DNA of 64,000 bases, taken from positions 6,278,501-6,342,500 of the forward strand of contig JAPVLO010000161.1 in the NCBI GenBank assembly GCA_027257055.1, in the 5' to 3' direction. The stretch comes from Cephalopachus bancanus (Eukaryota > Chordata > Mammalia > Primates > Tarsiidae). The first letter of the stretch is position 1. Every line of letters begins with the position of its first letter. The position numbers were made by a program, and so were the translations under genes. Shown piece by piece: positions 1 to 10,082 of the stretch. Below the pieces are notes generated by a model. It was not told the origin of the DNA, did not search any database, and was given only the letters and a program-made list of their open reading frames with translations.

Positions 1-238
1 AAAAAAGACTACTCTTCTGGAAATTTAGCTGATAGACTGAATTTTTTGGGTGCAGCCTGATCCAGTTGCCTGAGCTTAGTGGGACTTGGCTCAGGTGGGA
101 TTTGGGTTTTGGAGGTGAGAAGGTCTAAAGTGGTCTGAGGAGCCCAGTCTGAAATAGGATGTAGGTTAGAGGACATAAGATACAAAGACTTTTGTGAGTT
201 TGGAGAGTCTGAGGCTGGGAAATACCCAGAGCCCACTC

Positions 239-241
<3 letters not shown>

Positions 242-291
<50 letters not shown>
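242..291. repeat. (GT)n microsatellite
   Basis: About 25 uninterrupted GT units, embedded in a wider GT-rich stretch (roughly 240-560). Confidence 0.98.
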
Positions 292-292
<1 letters not shown>

Positions 293-601
293 GGGGTATC
301 TGGCCTTAGCAATATGAATGTGCTTGTGTGTGTGACTAGTGGTCTGTGTGTGAAGGACATATGCCCTCAGTGTGTGTGTGTTTGTATTTGGAGGGTGGTA
401 AGTGTGACTGTGTAGTGTGTTGGGGCAACCTGTGCCCACAGTGATGTGTGATTTGTATGTTTTCTTAAATGTGAGGGGTGTTATGTGTGGCTTTGTGGTG
501 TGTGTCCTCAGTGATGAGTATGTGTGTATGAGGGGGTGGATGTGTGACTTATGGTGTGTATAGTCTGTGTGGAGAATGTGGCATGGGCACTAAGTCTGTC
601 A

Positions 602-603
<2 letters not shown>

Positions 604-646
<43 letters not shown>
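604..646. repeat. (TG)n microsatellite
   Basis: About 21 uninterrupted TG units, 310 bp from the first GT tract. Reading frames across either tract are artefacts of the dinucleotide repeat. Confidence 0.98.
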
Positions 647-650
<4 letters not shown>

Positions 651-869
651 GGTGACTATGGGCTAGTGGATGCCTACCTTTTCCACATTTTGCAGCATAC
701 ACACACCCGGGGCAACGCTGTGAGCCTTAGGAATGATGCATCAGCACAAATTGTGTTTGATAGCAGCAGGAGGGAGGAAGACTGTGTGGATTATGGAAAT
801 TGGGAACGGTTTCCTGGAGAGATGGACCTCTAGTCTATCCCTGTGCCATATTTGGCTGAATTTTGGGGG

Positions 870-1122
870 GGGGGGTCAAAGTCTTACAAAGTCTCACTGT
901 AGCTTCGACCTCTTGGGCTCAGGTGATCCTTTTGCCTCAGCCTCCTGAGTAGCTGGGACTGCAGTGGTGCACCACATGCCAGGCAAGTTTTTGGATTGTC
1001 TTTTAGAAACAAGGTCTCACTGTATTGCTTAGGCTAGCCTTGAGCTTCTGGGCTCAAGCAGTCCTCTCGCCTTGGCATCCCAAAGTGCTGGCATTACAGG
1101 TGTGAGCCACCATGCCTGACCA
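870..1122 (-). repeat. Old Alu (AluJ-like), antisense
   Basis: The minus-strand dimeric Alu is diverged and includes TGTGAGCCACCATGCCTGACC at the left-arm end. It lacks the window's local diagnostic changes, so it predates the younger Alus. Confidence 0.88.
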
Positions 1123-2199
1123 GTTGGCTGAGATTTTTAGCAAGTGAAGACAAGTATTCTGTTTGGGGATTAGAGAGACAAGCAAACCTGTGGTATAGGT
1201 TCCAAGTTGTGTCCTCTCTGAATTCCATAGACATGATGTACATAGTAAATGACTGTTCTACAACACTAGGTTTGGAGTTATTTGTTATCCAACCATCGGA
1301 ACTAGACCAGTGGTTTTCAGATGGAAGATTGATTTACTAGCTATGAAAGAGAAGTCTGTCTTGTCATTCCTGACTGTTTGATCTCAGCAAATTTTTGTCT
1401 CTTCCTCATTTTCCTCACGCCTTTGATGTCCTCCTTCCCTCCAAATGTTTTAACACAGTTCTCTTTTTGAAGTGACCAGAGGGCATGGCCAGTGATCTTG
1501 GGAGGGTGAGTGACAGGGAGCAGGGTCATTGTGTGAGAGCTGAAGTGTAGGTTCTGAGGAGCTCAGAGCATCACGCTTAAGAGCCAGGGTTTCTGTGCAT
1601 ATGGAAGAGTCAGTGAGCATTCTTGAGCTGAAAAGTGATAGACTCTGGCCCCCTCCCACAAAGTCGCTGTTGAAAGACAGAGTGGGTGGCAGAAGACTAG
1701 GACTGGCAGTGCCCTTTGGGAGGCCAGGGCTAGGCTGGGAGACTTTCTGATAGGAGACGATGAACCCTGAGTGAAGAAAAATCACAGAGAGGATGTGTGA
1801 GAGGTTGGTAGCACTAGTAAGGAAAGGAGTGGATCATTACAGACTCCTTGCTTTCCAGCTGGGATGACTGGGAAGGAGGATGGGGATGGTCCTGGTGTAG
1901 GATAGTGAATGTGCAGAAGGTTTGGGGACAACAGACCGGTGGTGAGGTCATTTGGGGGCTGAGTGGTTGGATATGTCCCTACTTCTAGGAGTAAGTGGGT
2001 GTGTTATATGGTCGGTATGTTCACAGAAGTGATTGGTAGTGAATAGAATATCCCAGGGGAAAAAGAAAATAGAACTGTTGTAGAATGTCTTCCTATATTC
2101 TATTATGCATTCATGTTTGAAACCTTCCTAGATTTTGCCTATGAGTTTCTTTAATTTGTACCATTTACTGATAACAATCATGACTATGTGTGTAATAGG
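1123..2199. other. Unassigned upstream sequence
   Basis: Unique-looking non-coding sequence. I recognise no gene or repeat family. Confidence 0.4.
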
Positions 2200-2640
2200 C
2201 TTTAATGTGAGTTCTGTGAGTCATTGCAGTAAATTATCAAACTCGAAAGAGCCATGGAAACCCCTAAATGTGTAGCTAGCTGGTCAGAAGTGAGTGTGCC
2301 CTGCAGATCTCCAAACTTGTCGCAGGTGTCTGATGGGAGGGTAATCTTACGGAAAACTGTGTCTTTAACCAATGAAGTTTGGCCCAACTCATTGCAGTGA
2401 TATATTTTGAGTAATTTTTGCATAAAATTTGAGTTTCAGGTTTAATTTTATGTCTATGTATGCTCAATTCCTTCAAGACCTTTTGTTGAAAGGCTAACCA
2501 GAAGTGAGGGTCGCTGTGGGGATTCCTGAATTTGGGACTGGTATCTGAAGTGAGGGAAATCTCCTGGATAACTATGTCCTTAACCTTTGAAGTTTCACCA
2601 AACTCTGGATAGTACTCAAAGAATTTCTTTATGTGAATTA
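2200..2640 (+). repeat. Two degenerate LTR-like tail segments
   Basis: Segments at about 2270-2400 and 2490-2620 share a motif order (CAGAAGTGAG, CTGAAGTGAGG or GGTGTCTGATGGGAGG, then CTTAACC) that is also seen at about 61980-62110. This suggests fragments of one old LTR family. The family name is not resolved. Confidence 0.45.
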
Positions 2641-3065
2641 TATATATAAATATTTATACTATTTGAAATTAAAATAGAAATTAAAAAATATTTTGTTTTA
2701 GCACAAAATAATAAACTTATTACCTATTAATGTGAATATAATATAGCTTTCATGAACAATAACCAGATTTTCCAAAACAAAGAATACTTAGTAAGAAGAA
2801 TTATATTTTTTTCAAATCTCATAAATGTCTGACTTAATGAAAGACATATGGTGAAAAATTAAAGGAGAATAGAGAAATAGATACAGGCATCTTGAGCTTA
2901 TGAATTTGAAGACTTAATATCGTTAATATGTTAATATGGGGGAGGACCCCCAAAAAACCAGAATTATTTTTTGGAGAATGTACAGGCTTCCTTCAGTAAG
3001 TGTTCTAGGAACCCATTGGCATCAGTGTACCAGTCAATTGTGAGAGGTTACATTCAGCTTCAGTG
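2641..3065. other. AT-rich unassigned sequence
   Basis: AT-rich non-coding sequence with no recognisable element. Confidence 0.4.
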
Positions 3066-3320
3066 AATTTTTATTTATTTTTTAATTTTAATTTTTTATT
3101 TTTAATGTAAAGATGTGGGATACAATTCAGGGTTAGGTATACAAACATTAATCATGCAGGTACCCTTGTTAATGAGATATGCCCCTTCCTGCCCTAGCAG
3201 TTCTTTCAATACGTTTGCCAAGCCCACCTGCCCATATAGCACTGTGTTAAGCAGTTTTTGCCCCAAATTGGTATGACTTTTATGCCCACCTTCCCTATTT
3301 ACCCAATCTTGGCCCAGCGA
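3066..3320 (-). mobile_element. L1 3' end, 5'-truncated, antisense
   Basis: The T-rich start, then GTGGGATACAATTCAGGGTTA and the following bases match the 3' terminus of the L1 at 62855. This is a short, heavily truncated insertion. Confidence 0.72.
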
Positions 3321-3339
3321 CTTTTTTTTTTTTTGTTTC

Positions 3340-3545
3340 CCCAGATTAGAAAAAGTCCTTAAAGGGAAACGTTTTGCTGATGTGGAAGAGGTGAAATAAA
3401 AAATGGCAGCAGCACTAAAATGTATCAGAATTGACGAGTTCAAAAACTGTTTTGAGCAGAGGAAAAAGTGGCCTAATAGGTGTATTATATCAAACAGAGA
3501 ATACTTTGAAAGTGACTGAAGTTTAGACATGTAAGAATAAATATA
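3340..3545 (+). pseudogene. Mariner-family transposase C-terminal remnant
   Basis: One + frame reads ADVEEVK, stop, KMAAALKCIRIDEFKNCFEQ and then RCIISNREYFESD, followed by a stop. The order EEVK, then FxxCFEQ, then RCIxSxGxYFE resembles the C-terminus of mariner-type transposases left in mammalian genomes. One in-frame stop and the short length make it dead. Confidence 0.5.
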
Positions 3546-5452
3546 AAATTTTTAATAAATTCCATTTTTTAGGTTCTCCATATAATCAAAATAATCTACA
3601 GATTCAATGCAATTCCTGGGAAAATCTCAACAGTGTTTTCCTAGAAATAGAAAAATTCATCCTAAAATTAACATGAACTCTCAAGGGACTCTGAATAGCC
3701 AAAGATTCTTGGAAAAGAAGACAAAGTTTGGAGGTCTCATACTTCCTGATACCAAAACTTACTATAAGACCATAGTAGCCAAAACAGTGCATTTGGCTTA
3801 ATGACAATATATAGACCATGGAAATAGGATAGAAGTTCAGAAATAAATCCTCACAAGTATATTCAAATGATTTCAACAAGAGACAAGAGCATTCAATGGG
3901 AGGAAAGGACAGATTTTTTGTTTTTGTTTTTTGTTTTTTTTTTGAGTTGGAGTCTCACTCTGTTGCCCAGACTGGAGTGCAGTGGCCGCTCCCAGCCACC
4001 GCAGCCTCGACTTGCTGGGCTCTGGCGATCCTTCTGCCTCAGCCTGCCCGGTAGCCGGAATTACAGGCATGCGCTATCACGCCCGGCTGATTTTTTGATT
4101 TATTGTAGAGATGAGGTCTCGCTGCCCAGGCGGATCTCGAACCTGCGGGCTCAGGCAATCCACTCACCTCAGGACAGATTTTTTAATACACGATGTTGGG
4201 GAAACGAAATCCACATGCAAAGAAATGAAGTTTAACCCTCATCTTACAGTATATTAAAACATTTCATTTGAAATGGATCAAAGACAAATTTAGGAGCAGA
4301 AATGATAAAATTATTAGAAGAAAACATAGAGAAAAAAATTTATGACATTGGTCTTGGCAATGGTTTCTTAGCTATGACACTAAAAGCTCAAGCAATGACA
4401 GCAAAAAATAGACAAATTGTACCTTAACACAACTTAAAACTTTTCCACATCAAAGGACACTATTCATAGAGTGAAAAGACAACTTATAGAATGGGAGAAA
4501 TATTTGCAAATCATATATCTCCTAGGTGGTTAATATTTTTAAAACCCAGGGTATATAAAGAACTCCTACAACTCAATAACAAATAAATGGCAACATGGTT
4601 AAAAATGGGTAAAGGACTTGAATAGACATTTCTCCTAACAAGAGATACAATTAGTCAATAAGCACATGAAAAGATGCTCAACATCACTAATCATTAGGGA
4701 AATGCAAATCAAAACCACAAATGAAATAGGACTTCACACCCATTAGGGTGACTACTATCCCAAAACTGGAAAGTAACATGTGGTGGTGAAGATGTGGAGA
4801 AATTTGCATCCTTGTGCGTTACTGGTGGAGATGTAAAATGATGTAGCTGTTGGGGAAAACAGTTAGAATTTTTTCAAAAATTAAACGTACGGTTACCATA
4901 TGATACGACAATTCTACTTCAGTGCATATACTCAAAAGAATTGAAAAGCAAGATCTAGAAAAGATAGCAGGATTATTCACAGTAGTCAACAGATGAAAGC
5001 AACCCAAGTGTTCATTGACAAATGAATGGATAAGCAATATGTGGTGTATACATACAATGGAATATCATTCAGCCTTAAAAAGAAATGAAATTCTAACACG
5101 TTACAACATAAGTGAATTTTGAAGACATTATACTAAGTGAAACAATTCAGTTACAAAAGGACAAATACGACATAATTCCACCTGTATGAGACACATAAAG
5201 TAGATAAGTTCATAGAGATAGAAGGTGTATGATGATGATTGCCAGGAAGTAGGGAGGAATGGAGAGTTATTGATTAATGAATATGTTTCAGTTTGGGAAG
5301 ATAAAAAAGAGTTCTGGAGATGGATGGTGGTGGTGGTGGTTGCACAACGATGTGAATATATGTTATGCTACTGAACTTGGCACTTAAAAATGACTAAGAT
5401 AACAATTTTAATGTTATATATATTTTACCACAGTAAAAACATAAAAAGAAAG
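3546..5452 (+). mobile_element. Old L1 (ORF2 C-terminal half and 3' end), sense
   Basis: Decayed L1 ORF2: the segment around IQCNSWENLN-like sequence at 3600, then the region that normally reads NSEVNRQKDK-type residues, and GGMKCSFSHYW-type sequence at about 4800, ending in the L1 3' region at about 5440. Many stops are present. It is interrupted by the Alu at 3920-4170. It is one of the few L1s here in the same orientation as SEPTIN14, and it lies upstream of the gene. Confidence 0.85.
3920..4170 (-). repeat. Alu, antisense, 5'-truncated, 14-bp TSD
   Basis: The Alu lacks its first ~45 bases. Direct repeats AGGACAGATTTTTT flank it exactly at 3906-3919 and 4171-4184. It carries the young-type variants (CTCGCTGCCCAGG and GTAGCCGGAATTAC). 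Confidence 0.95.
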
Positions 5453-5533
5453 CTGAGTTATCATATCTGCTTCTACATTTAATCTCTTTAAATATGTTGT
5501 CTTGATTGATGTTTCCTAAGAAAATCTGGCTTT

Positions 5534-5835
5534 GAGCCACTGGGTGCGGTGGCTCAAGCCTGTAATCCTAGCACTTTGGGAGGCTGAGGTGAGAGGATTG
5601 CCTGAGTTCAGGGGGACCAGCCTGGGCAACTTGGTGAGACCTCGTCTCTAGAAAAAAATGTCAACAACAACAGCAAAAATCAGTTGGGCATGGTGGCACT
5701 GTGATTTTACCTATTTGGAAGGCTGAGGTGTGAGGATCATCTGAGCCCAGAAGGTCAAGGCTGCAGTGGCTGTGAGTATGCCACTGCACTCCAGCCTGTG
5801 CGACACAGTGAGACTCTGACTCAAAAAAAAAAAAA
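5534..5835 (+). repeat. Old-type Alu, sense
   Basis: A full dimer with poly-A tail and flanking copies of TCTGGCTTT. It lacks the younger variants. Confidence 0.93.
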
Positions 5836-6004
5836 TTCTGGCTTTATACAGATATAAATATACAGATGAAAATAGGAATTCTTTAATAGTCTTCTTACGT
5901 AATTATGAACATTATTCTTTGATAGTTGACCAACATTTGACAAGACTAGTTGCAATGTGAAATCTGAAACCATATTCACATGCTTTTTGTTCTGTTACAT
6001 TGAA

Positions 6005-6620
6005 ATTAGTACATCAAAGAGACAGCACTTCCATCATTGCAGAACTATTTACAACAACCAAGTTATGAAATTAACCTAAGTGCCCATCAACATACAAATA
6101 GATAAAGAAAATGTGGTGTATATATACACAGTGGAATACTATTCACTTTTTAAAAAGGAAGAAATTTTCTCATTTGCAACATGGATGGAACTGAAGAATG
6201 TTATGCTATATGAAATGAACCAAACACAGAAAGACACATACTGTGTATTCTCACTTACATGTTGAAACTAAAACAATTGAACTCATAGAAGCAGAGTATC
6301 TTGGTGGTTTCCAGGAACTGGAGGATGGGACAATAGGGTGATGATACTCAAAAGGTATACAGCCTCAGTTAAATAGAAGAAATATGTTTGAATTTTTTGA
6401 ACTCTATTGCATAGCGTGGTAAATATACTTAATAACTGTGTACTCTTCATTTCAAAGTTATTAAGAGAGTAAATTTCAAATGTCCTATCACAAAAATGTT
6501 AAATATTTGAGGTGATGAATATGTTAATTAGATTAAATATTTCATATTGTAGTCAAAATTATAACATCACTTTGTACTGATAGATATGCACAGTGATAAT
6601 CTGTCAATGCATCATAAAAA
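6005..6620 (+). mobile_element. Old L1 3' portion, sense
   Basis: The ORF2 terminal region (residues like MELKNVMLYEMNQTQKD at about 6190) is followed by the 3' UTR. It is a decayed fragment. Confidence 0.85.
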
Positions 6621-6736
6621 ATTTTAAAACTCTGTTGGTCTGTTTTATTCTTCAAATGGATTTTGGATTCATGTATAACTTTGTAATATCATGCATTGAT
6701 CATTTGAAAACATACCTGTTTACCGAGTTATCTAAT

Positions 6737-6935
6737 TCAGTTGTTCTTAGATGAGGGTTATTTTGCTCTTCTGGAAATATTTGGCGATGTCCGCAGATGT
6801 GCTTGGTTGTCACACTTGGGGCTTGTTACTGACATCTAGTGGGAAGAGGGTAGACATGCTCTTTATTCAACAGCCCCCCAGAACAAATAATTATATAGAC
6901 CAAAATGTCAATAGTACTGGGATTCAGGAACTTTA
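6737..6935 (+). mobile_element. MER5A-type hAT non-autonomous DNA transposon
   Basis: The segment order GTTCTTAGATGAGGG, TTTGGCGATGTC, GGTTGTCACACTTGGGG, ACATCTAGTGGG and CAAAATGTCAATAGT is that of MER5A, including the degenerate inverted ends. Confidence 0.85.
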
Positions 6936-7083
6936 ATCTATTTAATGTTGACATGTTTCATTATACAGTATGAAAAATTTTCATTTATTAATATCACCAC
7001 TAATATTTTGAGGAAATTTGTTAAATTTGGGAAGCTGTCAAGATCATGATGGTTGGTACAATTCTTTAAAAACTTTAATTTTA

Positions 7084-7400
7084 AGGCGGGCTCAGTGGCT
7101 CAGCCTGTAATCCCGTGCCTTTGGGAGGCTGAGGTGAGTGGATTGTGTAAGCCCGCAGGTTCGAGACCCGCCTGGGCAGGCGAGACCTCATCTCTACAAT
7201 AAATAAAAAAAAAAAAAAAATCAGCTGGGCGTGGTAGCGCATGCCTATAATTCTGGCTACTTGGAAGGCTGAGGTGGAAGGATCGCCGGAGCCCAGCAGG
7301 TCGAGGCTGCGGTGGCCGGGAGCAGCCACTGCACTCCAGTCTGGGCGACAGAGTGAGACTCCAACTCAAAACAAAAACAAAAACAAAAACAAAAAAACCT
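7084..7400 (+). repeat. Young-type Alu, sense
   Basis: A full dimer with CAAAAA-type tail. It shows the shortened GGGCAGGCGAGACC motif and AATCAGC linker of the younger group. Confidence 0.95.
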
Positions 7401-7762
7401 CTAATTTTAGCTGAAAAGCTCAAATTCTATTATTTACAAAAAATATTTCAGTTATTTTTCTTGACATTACAGATTAATCTTCAATCCTTTTCAAGAAACT
7501 GTCTTAGAAATACTCAAAGCTAAATAATCAGTGTTTGTCAATTATACTTGCAATTTAAACTGTTCCATGAATAAAGGAGTCATTATTTCTCAAAATCAAT
7601 CACAGAACTTGTTTTCTTCAAGCCAACCACTACACTTCCATACAGTATAAATGCTTTATGGGTCGTCACTTTTCTTCTTATTTTTGGTGAATATGTGAGG
7701 TGAATAACACAATAACTAATCATACAATTTGGTGTTACTTCCTTGATGAAGGCAGTCGTAGT

Positions 7763-8046
7763 TTTAATCACTTTATTTTTCTTGTATGAAAGCCCTATGT
7801 TTTTGCCACAGCTGGAGCCTGGGTCTTCTGTGCAAGAGACCCTGGTGAGAGTCGTGACAAGATGGTTGGTGAATATAGTCTTTCCAGAGGTCAGGGGTCA
7901 AGTAGCTATAGTCTTAGAAGTTGCCCAGGGTGGCAGTGCAGACCCTGACCAAGGTGTAGCAATCATCAATACCAGCCATCGGCAGCAGCTTCTTGGGCAC
8001 TGGGGTCGAGATCATGCCAGTGACCTTGGAGACAGGGATAAGGTGA
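7763..8046 (-). pseudogene. RPS2: RPS2 processed pseudogene, 3' part only, inverted arm
   Basis: Read on the minus strand, this is the 3' end of ribosomal protein S2 cDNA: the segment around VPKKLL, the C-terminus, the stop region and the short 3' UTR ending ACAAGAAAAATAAAGTGA. It is uninterrupted by introns and cannot encode protein. Relative to the RPS2 coding sequence it lacks 27 nt near the C-terminus (AACTTC joined directly to TAAGAC), and it lacks another 24 nt nearby. It abuts head-to-head the + strand RPS2 copy that starts at about 8047. Confidence 0.88.
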
Positions 8047-8800
8047 GCTTATGGAGGCCAGGCTGAGGACAGGGAGCGGATGCCCGTCACCAAACTGGGC
8101 CATCTGGGCAAGGACATGAAGAGCAAGTCCCCAGAAGAGATTTACTTCTTCTCCCTGCCCACCAAGCAATATGAGATGATTGACTTCTTCATTGGGGATC
8201 TTCTTTATGGATGTGATTTTGGAGATTATGCCGGTACACAAGCCGACTGGCACTGGCCAGCAGACCAGGTTCAAGGCATTTGTTGCCATCAGGGACTACA
8301 ATGGCCATGTCGGCCTGGGCATTAAGTGCTCCAAGGAAGTAGCCACTACCATCCGAGGGGTGCCATTGCTTTGACCAAGTTCACCATTGTCCCTGTGCGG
8401 AGAGGCTACTGGGGGAACAAGTTCGGCAAGACCCACATTGTCCCTTGAAAGGTGACAAGATGCTGTGGCTCTGTGCTTTTGCATCTTATTCCTGCCTCCA
8501 AGGTCACTGGCATGGTCTCGAGCCCCGTGCCCAAGAAGCTGTTGCTGATGGCTGGCATTGAAGATTGCCACATCTCGGTCAAGGTCTGCACAGCCAACCT
8601 GGGCAACTTCTAAGATTATAGCTACTTGACCCCTGACCTCTGGAAAGACTGTATTCACCAAGTCTCTCTATCAGGAATTCACCAACCATCTTGTCAAGAC
8701 TCTCACCAGGGTCTCTGTGCAGAGGACACAGGCTCCAGCTGTGGTAAAAACTTTATTTTTACAAGAAAAATAAAGTGAACAAACCCTGTCAAAAATAAAA
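8047..8800 (+). pseudogene. RPS2: RPS2 processed pseudogene, 5'-truncated, main copy
   Basis: The + strand runs from about codon 51 of ribosomal protein S2 to its 3' UTR and AATAAA (8769-8774). Intact-looking blocks include [20 protein letters not shown] at 8080, [19 protein letters not shown] at about 8265 and [11 protein letters not shown]. The frame shifts near 8200 and again after 8370, and the Gly/Arg-rich N-terminus is absent, so it is non-functional. It carries the same 27-nt C-terminal deletion as the inverted arm at 7763-8046. An Alu right-monomer fragment follows immediately. No introns are present, so it arose by retroposition. Confidence 0.9.
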
Positions 8801-8951
8801 AGTCCCAGCTACTTGGGAGGCTGAGAAGAGAGGATCTCTTGAGTTCAGGAGGTAGAGGCTTCAGTGAGCTATGATAACACCATTGCACCCTAGCCTGGCG
8901 ACAGAGCAGACCCTGCCTAAAATAAACAAACAAACAACAACAACAAAAAAC
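8801..8951 (+). repeat. Alu right-arm fragment, sense
   Basis: Only the right monomer and a CAAACAAC-type tail remain. It is old-type in sequence and abuts the RPS2 pseudogene tail. Confidence 0.85.
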
Positions 8952-9269
8952 CTTTTTAATATTAGGGGACATTATATAAACTTATATACTAAAGTGGAAT
9001 AGTTCTCAGGGTAGAGCAAGTAAAGAGATTATGGCACAGAGTCATTATTTGATTCTGTTTGTTTTCTTTTTGCTTTACCAATATATAATATTTCCTTCTA
9101 AAATGTGCCTCATATTGTTACTGTCTTTGTGCTGTGCTCACAAGTAGGGTAGCATGACCTTCTCAGGCAGTTCTGCTTAGAAATCAGCACGACATGCTCT
9201 CTTGTATCATTCCTCCCTTGTTCCAAACTGTTACAAACGCAGTGAATACCTATTTGGTTCACAATTGAG
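8952..9269. other. Unassigned upstream sequence
   Basis: Non-coding sequence with no recognised repeat. Confidence 0.4.
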
Positions 9270-9520
9270 GACAGTAGACAGAACACCAGCTTTGGAGTCA
9301 GTTCAGTCCTGTGTTTGCTGCACAGCTAAATCCCTGGAAAAGTAAGTTACTTAATCTTTTTGTGTCTACATTTTTTCACCTGGCATATGTCAATGAAAAT
9401 ATGTGTATCCCAGATCGTCTATGAGGACAAAAGGAGGTAAAGCATATAAGCACTCAGCACAATGCTGGGTGCATAATAGGAGCTTCATAAATTAGAATTA
9501 TCATTATTTAAAATCCGTGT
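9270..9520 (+). repeat. MIR (tRNA-derived SINE), sense
   Basis: Core features are in order: CTTTGGAGTCAG, TAAGTTACTTAATCTTTTTGTG, AGGAGGTAAAGCATATAAG, then CAGCACAATGCTGGGTGCATA. Confidence 0.85.
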
Positions 9521-10028
9521 CTAAAGGACTTGCTTAGATTTTATACGCTGTACTTTCCCAGATCTCCTGCAATGGGTACACTCTACTACTCACACCTCCT
9601 CTGATAAACTACTCTGAAAAGTTAAGCACTATGAGTGTCTTCCGACTTTTTAAAAAGCATTTTTAATGCAAAATTTACTTCTTCCCTTTCTTATGACCAC
9701 ACACAGACATTTAAAGAAGAATGCTCTTTGTCTTCTTTATTTCAGAAGGGTTAAATTTAACTTTTGTTAAGATGCTTTTTGTGTGTTTTGGGTTAAATGT
9801 ATTACTGTACATTATGGGTTGCCTATTATATATTATTCATTAGAGAGAAGCCTATCTAGAAAGACAGCCACAATTTAAAACAAGTCAATAATGAGAACTA
9901 AAAGCTAAAAGTTGGGAAAATGTCTATATTATATTCCCTTACTAATCTAAATTGTGTAGTAAGAATATAACCTTTGCAAGTAATTCAAAAAATGTTTGTT
10001 TCTTCATTTCTAGCTCTTTCACTCTAGC
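9521..10028 (+). other. 5' flank of the first SEPTIN14 coding exon
   Basis: AT-rich, with no CpG cluster or convincing TATA box. It ends in a pyrimidine tract and AG at 10026-10027, which looks like a splice acceptor, so the true promoter may be elsewhere upstream. Confidence 0.5.
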
Positions 10029-10082
10029 ATGGCAGAAGGACCATTGCGTATGCCCACACAAATACATGATGATGAAGATATA
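10029..10082 (+). CDS. SEPTIN14: SEPTIN14 first coding exon (residues 1-18)
   Basis: The ATG at 10029 opens [18 protein letters not shown], which resembles the human SEPTIN14 N-terminus (shared MPTQI core and acidic tail). The exon ends in phase 0, and CAA AAA GAA of the next exon restores the family sequence. The donor is GTTAAG, with T at +3 where A or G is usual. A pyrimidine-rich acceptor (CTTTCACTCTAG) ends two bases upstream of the ATG, so this is probably the second exon of the transcript, after an untranslated exon I could not locate. Confidence 0.82.

Noticed and set aside
125..833. Open frames rich in Thr-His, Cys-Val or similar
   Set aside because: They are translations of the GT dinucleotide tracts and have no protein features.
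3102..3530. 142-codon minus-strand frame
   Set aside because: It crosses an L1 tip, a T-run and a mariner remnant in antisense; no domain is visible.
3867..4235. Frames encoding [20 protein letters not shown] peptides here and at about a dozen other sites
   Set aside because: These are translations of Alu elements, recurring wherever an Alu occurs.
8080..8325. Possible functional RPS2 retrocopy
   Set aside because: It lacks the N-terminus and has frameshifts near 8200 and 8370.
7966..8661. 100-120 codon frames on both strands over the RPS2 arms
   Set aside because: Shadow frames of a processed pseudogene; the RPS2 frame itself is shifted and truncated.
7763..8800. L1 twin-priming as the origin of the inverted RPS2 arms
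   Set aside because: Twin priming inverts the 5' segment without duplicating it; here the 3' segment is present in both orientations.
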